Position numbers and translations under genes: made by a program. Positions 55,025-58,183 of a DNA stretch of 58,183 nt are shown one piece after another (the first letter of the stretch is position 1; every line of letters begins with the position of its first letter). Origin of the DNA: Pseudoflavonifractor phocaeensis (lineage in GTDB: Bacteria > Bacillota > Clostridia > Oscillospirales > Oscillospiraceae); the NCBI RefSeq assembly GCF_021531375.1, contig NZ_JADYTU010000013.1, forward strand, positions 1-58,183, read 5' to 3'. A model generated the notes under the pieces. It was not told the DNA's origin and searched no databases. It saw nothing but the letters and a program-made list of their open reading frames with translations.

Positions 55025-56133
55025 TACAGCTCTACCTCCGTTTCCACAGGCTCATTGATATACAGCCGCCGCTCTTTCAGGTACTGAATCAGCTCAGGCT
55101 TCGTACATCCGGAGACGAAGGTGGTCCAGGATATGGCCTTGAGTTCTTCGTCGGACAAACAAAGCGCCACATCACAGATCCTGTCAACGAGCTGCAATGT
55201 GGCGATCAGGGTGTTGAGTTTTAAGGTCCCTCGGAAGATACGGAATTCTATGGTGTCCTCGTTGGTCAGGTTGACGCAGGTGTACCGCCCGGCCCCGTAC
55301 CCTTTCTTAGCGTGGTCCAGGATGTCACGAGGCTGCTCCTTGTAACCATACCGAGCTGCCCAGCGTTCCAGTTGCCGCGGCGTCCTTCGGCTGAACTTCA
55401 GCAGTTCCTCCCAATGCTTCTCAAAGAAGTAGAGGATTCGCGCAATGACTGTGTCCTGTTCCTCCTCAGTAATTCCAAATGCGGCACGGCTCACATGGAC
55501 GTGCAGCCCGCAGGTAGAGGCCTGGTGGGATTGATAGCCCAACCGCACCGCTTCTTTCAGAACGGCGGCCCAGGGCATTTCCTTCTGGTGAAAGTTCAGG
55601 GACATAGGGTGGCTAACCAGTTCAAATCCATCGTCCAGAGAGCCGTCATGCTTGCAGTACAGCAGTTCCGAACCACCTCTGTTTGCCACGTCCAGAATTT
55701 TTGACGCCTTGCTGTCCAGTTCCCCCGCTCCGTCAATCTCCAGCTCGACGCCCATGTAGCGGGGACCTTCTCCATGGAAAATAGGTTCCGGTTTATAATA
55801 GTAGTCGTTGATCCCCTTGGGTGAGGCGTAGTAGCAGGAGTTGCAGTAGGGATACTCCTCATCCTCGTCGGAGTCCTGGTAGAAGGCCTCGGACCGCCTG
55901 AGAAGCATACCGCAGCGGGTGCAGGTGGTGTAATAGTCATCAAAGCAGGTCTGACATAAGGGATGCATATCTGTCCCCACATTGTTCTCCCGCAGGATTC
56001 GTTCTCCACACACCCGACAAAGCGTGGTGCGCTCCACCAGGCAGTCTGGGCACAGTTCTTTGCCGTCAAAGGTAATCTGTTTGCTGATGGGGTGTTCCCT
56101 GCCGCAGTTGGAACAGAGAAAGGTTTCCGACAT
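55024..56133 (-). CDS. Zinc-ribbon amidoligase (COOH-NH2 ligase)
   Basis: 369 residues. The N-terminal 115 residues have repeated CxxC pairs (CSNCGREH, CPDCLVE, CRVCGERI, CQTCFDD, CTRCGML, CNSCYYA), suggesting three tandem zinc ribbons. The C-terminal domain is the glutamine-synthetase-like amidoligase fold: YMGVELEIDG, HDGSLDDGFELVSHPM, CGLHVHVSRAAFG and YTCVNLTNEDTIEFRIFRGTL. Such enzymes are predicted to form amide bonds on peptides or proteins and often travel with amidotransferases in mobile DNA. AAGGAGG precedes the ATG. Confidence 0.87.
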   Translation of the reverse strand: MSETFLCSNCGREHPISKQITFDGKELCPDCLVERTTLCRVCGERILRENNVGTDMHPLCQTCFDDYYTTCTRCGMLLRRSEAFYQDSDEDEEYPYCNSCYYASPKGINDYYYKPEPIFHGEGPRYMGVELEIDGAGELDSKASKILDVANRGGSELLYCKHDGSLDDGFELVSHPMSLNFHQKEMPWAAVLKEAVRLGYQSHQASTCGLHVHVSRAAFGITEEEQDTVIARILYFFEKHWEELLKFSRRTPRQLERWAARYGYKEQPRDILDHAKKGYGAGRYTCVNLTNEDTIEFRIFRGTLKLNTLIATLQLVDRICDVALCLSDEELKAISWTTFVSGCTKPELIQYLKERRLYINEPVETEVEL

Positions 56134-56408
56134 CGTAAATTCCTCCTTACAAAGTTTGCCCCCGGAACACTTCTGCTCCGAGGGCTCATTTTAATAGTAT
56201 GCAATTACAAAAGGAGGCTCTGACGAATGTCCGCGAATATGATCTCACATTAGAATACGCATCCATTTCCCGTATTAAATGATATCTCCCCTACTTTTCC
56301 TACAGGATAGCCCTCCATTTACAGGAAAAATCCGCCCGTTTGGTGACAAATCAAACAGGATTCAAAGAACATCACAGTAAATCAAGCCAAAGAGGAGGCT
56401 ATCACGAC
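56134..56408. other. Divergent regulatory region
   Basis: Lies between the amidoligase and the next plus-strand gene. It is AT-rich with no clear promoter pair; nothing else is seen. Confidence 0.35.
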
Positions 56409-56756
56409 ATGGAATCTTTCATCACGAATCCTGAGCTTCAGGAACAGATCAGACAGATTAGACAATGTCCGGAGATACTTGAACACACCGGAGACTACTG
56501 GACCGAGGAGGAGCGGGAACAGCTCTGCAAATTGTACCGGGAGGGAGTGGGAATCTCGGAGATTGCCATAAAGCTCCAGCGGGCTGAGTCTGCCATTATT
56601 ATGCAGCTCACTGACTTGGGCGAGATCCGCCGCAGCAGACGCACACGGGCCTTGAAAAAAGGAAAATGCCTGTGTGAGAATTGCAGCCGGGGCCCGGAAC
56701 ACCCCAGCTGCCCCAGATGTGAGAAAGGGAGATGTGCCAATGCTGGAGAGTTATGA
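56409..56756 (+). CDS. Small DNA-binding protein with Myb/SANT-like HTH
   Basis: 115 residues. WTEEEREQLCKLYREGVGISEIAIKLQRAESAIIMQLTDLG is an HTH of the Myb/SANT type. The C-terminal part carries a Cys cluster (CLCENCSRGPEHPSCPRCEKGRC), probably a zinc knuckle. GAGGAGG lies before the ATG. It overlaps the next gene by 17 bases and may be a regulator with it. Confidence 0.68.
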   Translation: MESFITNPELQEQIRQIRQCPEILEHTGDYWTEEEREQLCKLYREGVGISEIAIKLQRAESAIIMQLTDLGEIRRSRRTRALKKGKCLCENCSRGPEHPSCPRCEKGRCANAGEL

Positions 56757-56931
56757 TGACATCCTCACAGTGGATGAAGCCTGTGAGGCCCTCAAAATCG
56801 GAAAAAATGCGCTGTACGATCTGCTGAACACCGGGACGTTAAAGGCCATGCGGAATGGCCGGGTGTGGCGGATACCCAAAACCGCTGTTCAAGAGTACGT
56901 CGTCAAGGCCGCGGGGATCAGGACACCATGA
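56740..56931 (+). CDS. Excisionase-like helix-turn-helix protein
   Basis: 63 residues: LTVDEACEALKIGKNALYDLLNTGTLKAMRNGRVWRIPKTAVQEYV, the HTH_17/Xis pattern. It differs from the excisionase at 45189, so the element has two. GGGAG stands before the ATG, and the gene overlaps its upstream neighbour. It may be a regulator or a second directionality factor. Confidence 0.82.
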   Translation: MLESYDDILTVDEACEALKIGKNALYDLLNTGTLKAMRNGRVWRIPKTAVQEYVVKAAGIRTP

Positions 56932-56958
56932 TTTTTGACCGTTATTTTGTAGAAAATG

Positions 56959-56987
56959 ATAAGCTGGACACTCAGTGTCCAGCTTAT
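56959..56987. repeat. 29-base near-perfect palindrome
   Basis: ATAAGCTGGACACT and AGTGTCCAGCTTAT flank a single C. No T-run follows, so a protein-binding site or cruciform is likelier than a terminator, though it stands just after a gene end. Confidence 0.6.
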
Positions 56988-57065
56988 ATGGTACAATAAG
57001 GATGCGTACAGAATATCCAGTCCATTCACACATCACTGGGATCAAATTGAAGGAACTTATCCGAA

Positions 57066-57144
57066 ACTTTGTGTAAACCTCCAATGTGGTGTAGAATAGA
57101 AGCACCACATTGGAGGTTGGGTCAGTCCCAAATTTTGTGTAAAC
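57066..57144. repeat. Direct repeats around a 15-bp hairpin, probable IS256-type remnant
   Basis: CTTTGTGTAAAC (57067-57078) and TTTTGTGTAAAC (57133-57144) are direct repeats. Between them ACCTCCAATGTGGTG and CACCACATTGGAGGT form a perfect stem. TTTGTGTAAAC is common at the ends of IS256-family elements of Firmicutes. No transposase of that family is present here. Confidence 0.5.
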
Positions 57145-57240
57145 ACTGCCGGGCAGTGCAAAATAGAGCCAAAATAATATAAGGCGGGAGCGGCGTGAAC
57201 CGCTCCCCGTCAAGAGGACAGTGAAAAAATATAAAATTTT

Positions 57241-57275
57241 CCCGGCCAGCAGCCTGTAGGTTGCTGGCCGCTTTT
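57241..57275. terminator. Hairpin at the end of the IS3 transposase
   Basis: CGGCCAGCA(G)CC pairs with GG(T)TGCTGGCCG, followed by TTTTT on the plus strand. Confidence 0.6.
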
Positions 57276-58168
57276 TATGCGGTGAGGCACAACTGGTACT
57301 TCTCCATCGGTGTCAGCACGCCCAGATTTCGCTGAACTCTCCTGGTGTTGTAATAATGGATGTAGTTCTCTATCATCTGCACAAGCTCCTGCTTGCTGGT
57401 AAAGCGCCTGCCGTAATAGCGTTCCCGTTTCAGGATACCCCAGAAGCCTTCCATGGGGCCATTGTCAATGCAGTGAGCCACACGGGACATACTCTGCGTC
57501 ATTCCGGCCTGTACAAGTTTTTGGTGGAATGCTCGGCTTGTGTATTGGAAGCCTCTGTCACTGTGGAACAGAGGATGTGCGTCCGGGTTGCCCTTAACAG
57601 CCCTGTCAAAGGTTTTGAATACGAGAGGATTGTCGTTGCGCTCACTCAGCGCATAGGACACGATGCGCCGGTCACAGAGATCCAGAATAGCGCTCAGGTA
57701 GAGCTTATGAACCTCCACACCCTCAGACCATTTGAACTCTGTCACATCAGTAAGCCACTTCTCATTGGGCTTTTCAGCGTAAAATTGGCGGCTCAGCAGG
57801 TTTTCGGCAAGATACTGAGGATTCTTGGCCCGCCTGGTACAGCTGTGATTATTGTATTTCACAGTAGACCGTATATCTCTGGCCCGGCAGATCCGCAGCA
57901 CTCTCTTGTCATTGACATGGATGCCATAATCATGGCGCAGATCGTCATTCAGTCTCCGGTAGCCTTTATCCGGGCTTTCCGCATGGATTTTTTCAATTTT
58001 GTCAGCTAACTGCTCGTTCTCCGCAACTCTCTGGCTCTGCATCCCGCAAGTCCATTTGTGGTAAGCAGAACGGGCTGTATGCAGCAACTTGCAGGGTGCC
58101 GTCAAGAGTTGGACCTGTTGACAAAAGCAAAAATTCTGCCGAAACCCACAGGCTTTCAGGCAGAACAT
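57275..58168 (-). CDS. IS3-family transposase OrfB (element cut by window edge)
   Basis: 297 residues of the frame lie in the window. HTH_21 and rve domains are seen: AENEQLADKIEKIHAESPDKGYRRLNDDLRHDYGIHVNDKRVLRI, then the DDE residues in WLTDVTEFKW, LFHSDRGFQYTS and CIDNGPMEGFWGILKRE. The end NTRRVQRNLGVLTPMEKYQL is typical of IS150-like OrfB. The upstream OrfA, normally joined by frameshifting, and the left end of the IS lie outside the window. Confidence 0.9.
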   Translation of the reverse strand: MFCLKACGFRQNFCFCQQVQLLTAPCKLLHTARSAYHKWTCGMQSQRVAENEQLADKIEKIHAESPDKGYRRLNDDLRHDYGIHVNDKRVLRICRARDIRSTVKYNNHSCTRRAKNPQYLAENLLSRQFYAEKPNEKWLTDVTEFKWSEGVEVHKLYLSAILDLCDRRIVSYALSERNDNPLVFKTFDRAVKGNPDAHPLFHSDRGFQYTSRAFHQKLVQAGMTQSMSRVAHCIDNGPMEGFWGILKRERYYGRRFTSKQELVQMIENYIHYYNTRRVQRNLGVLTPMEKYQLCLTA

Positions 58169-58183
58169 TGGAACTGGAGATAG

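Larger units (their letters stand above)
43800..58183. mobile_element. Integrative mobilizable element at tRNA-Arg (right end outside the window)
   Basis: The region starts at the 3' part of tRNA-Arg and has an integrase and excisionase at its edge. Further in are an RHH/relaxase pair, a resolvase, a toxin-antitoxin pair and other accessory genes. A second copy of the tRNA 3' end was not found before the window edge, so the element continues or its attR lies outside. Base composition is uneven, with an AT-richer block at 48.3-50.8 kb. Confidence 0.8.

Noticed and set aside
43829-58183. attR for the tRNA-Arg element inside the window
   Set aside because: I looked for a second copy of the tRNA-Arg 3' end (GGTTCGAGTCCC and GGGCGTACCA) and found none.

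Overview
The window looks like the chromosome of a spore-forming, butyrate-producing gut Firmicute of the Oscillospiraceae (Flavonifractor / Intestinimonas / Lawsonibacter-like). This rests on a GC-rich, strongly Clostridial gene set: hbd and bcd-etfBA for crotonyl-CoA/butyryl-CoA metabolism, dpaAB and spoVAC for dipicolinate in spores, a split transketolase, and hrcA-grpE-dnaK-dnaJ behind a perfect CIRCE element. The genus is inference from gene content and not a database match.

Layout. 0.3-19.9 kb is core chromosome: metA, an HD hydrolase, hbd, the bcd-etfB-etfA operon behind a Rex-like operator, dpaAB, transketolase halves, the heat-shock operon, a MATE exporter, a cysteine desulfurase and thiamine pyrophosphokinase. 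At 20.05 kb a tRNA-Ala(CGC) is followed by a 4.1-kb serine-recombinase element (about 20144-24272) that sits in the loop of the tRNA terminator hairpin. The two half-hairpins lie on either side of it, and an intact copy of the same hairpin follows tRNA-Leu at 41.8 kb. 24.8-33.1 kb is a minus-strand carbohydrate locus: a LytTR response regulator and GHKL sensor kinase, a doubly membrane-anchored GH3 protein with permuted domain order, a second GH3 enzyme and a GtrA-family protein. A pair of LytTR-type direct repeats precedes the first GH3 promoter.

33.5-43.7 kb carries a cupin, a TetR-MATE unit with a clear palindromic operator, a LysR regulator with a Rieske-FAD oxidoreductase, a DAACS transporter, mntP under a yybP-ykoY manganese riboswitch, tRNA-Leu(CAG), an orphan spoVAC, a DUF6512-like membrane protein and a phosphopantetheinyl transferase. 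Between the MATE gene and lysR lie three unlisted micro-genes on the minus strand, each with its own Shine-Dalgarno. One encodes a 25-residue peptide with a CxxCxxxC tail and two encode paralogous 18- and 20-residue peptides. They are the best candidate here for an undescribed system.

From tRNA-Arg(CCG) at 43.75 kb to the window end is an integrative mobilizable element, its far end not seen. It has a tyrosine integrase and excisionase, a HerA/VirD4-like ATPase with two large unclassified proteins, a small RHH/relaxase pair, a serine resolvase with two micro membrane peptides, a RelB/RelE-type toxin-antitoxin pair, a translationally coupled zinc-ribbon amidoligase and class II glutamine amidotransferase, two small DNA-binding proteins, a probable IS remnant and a partial IS3-family transposase.
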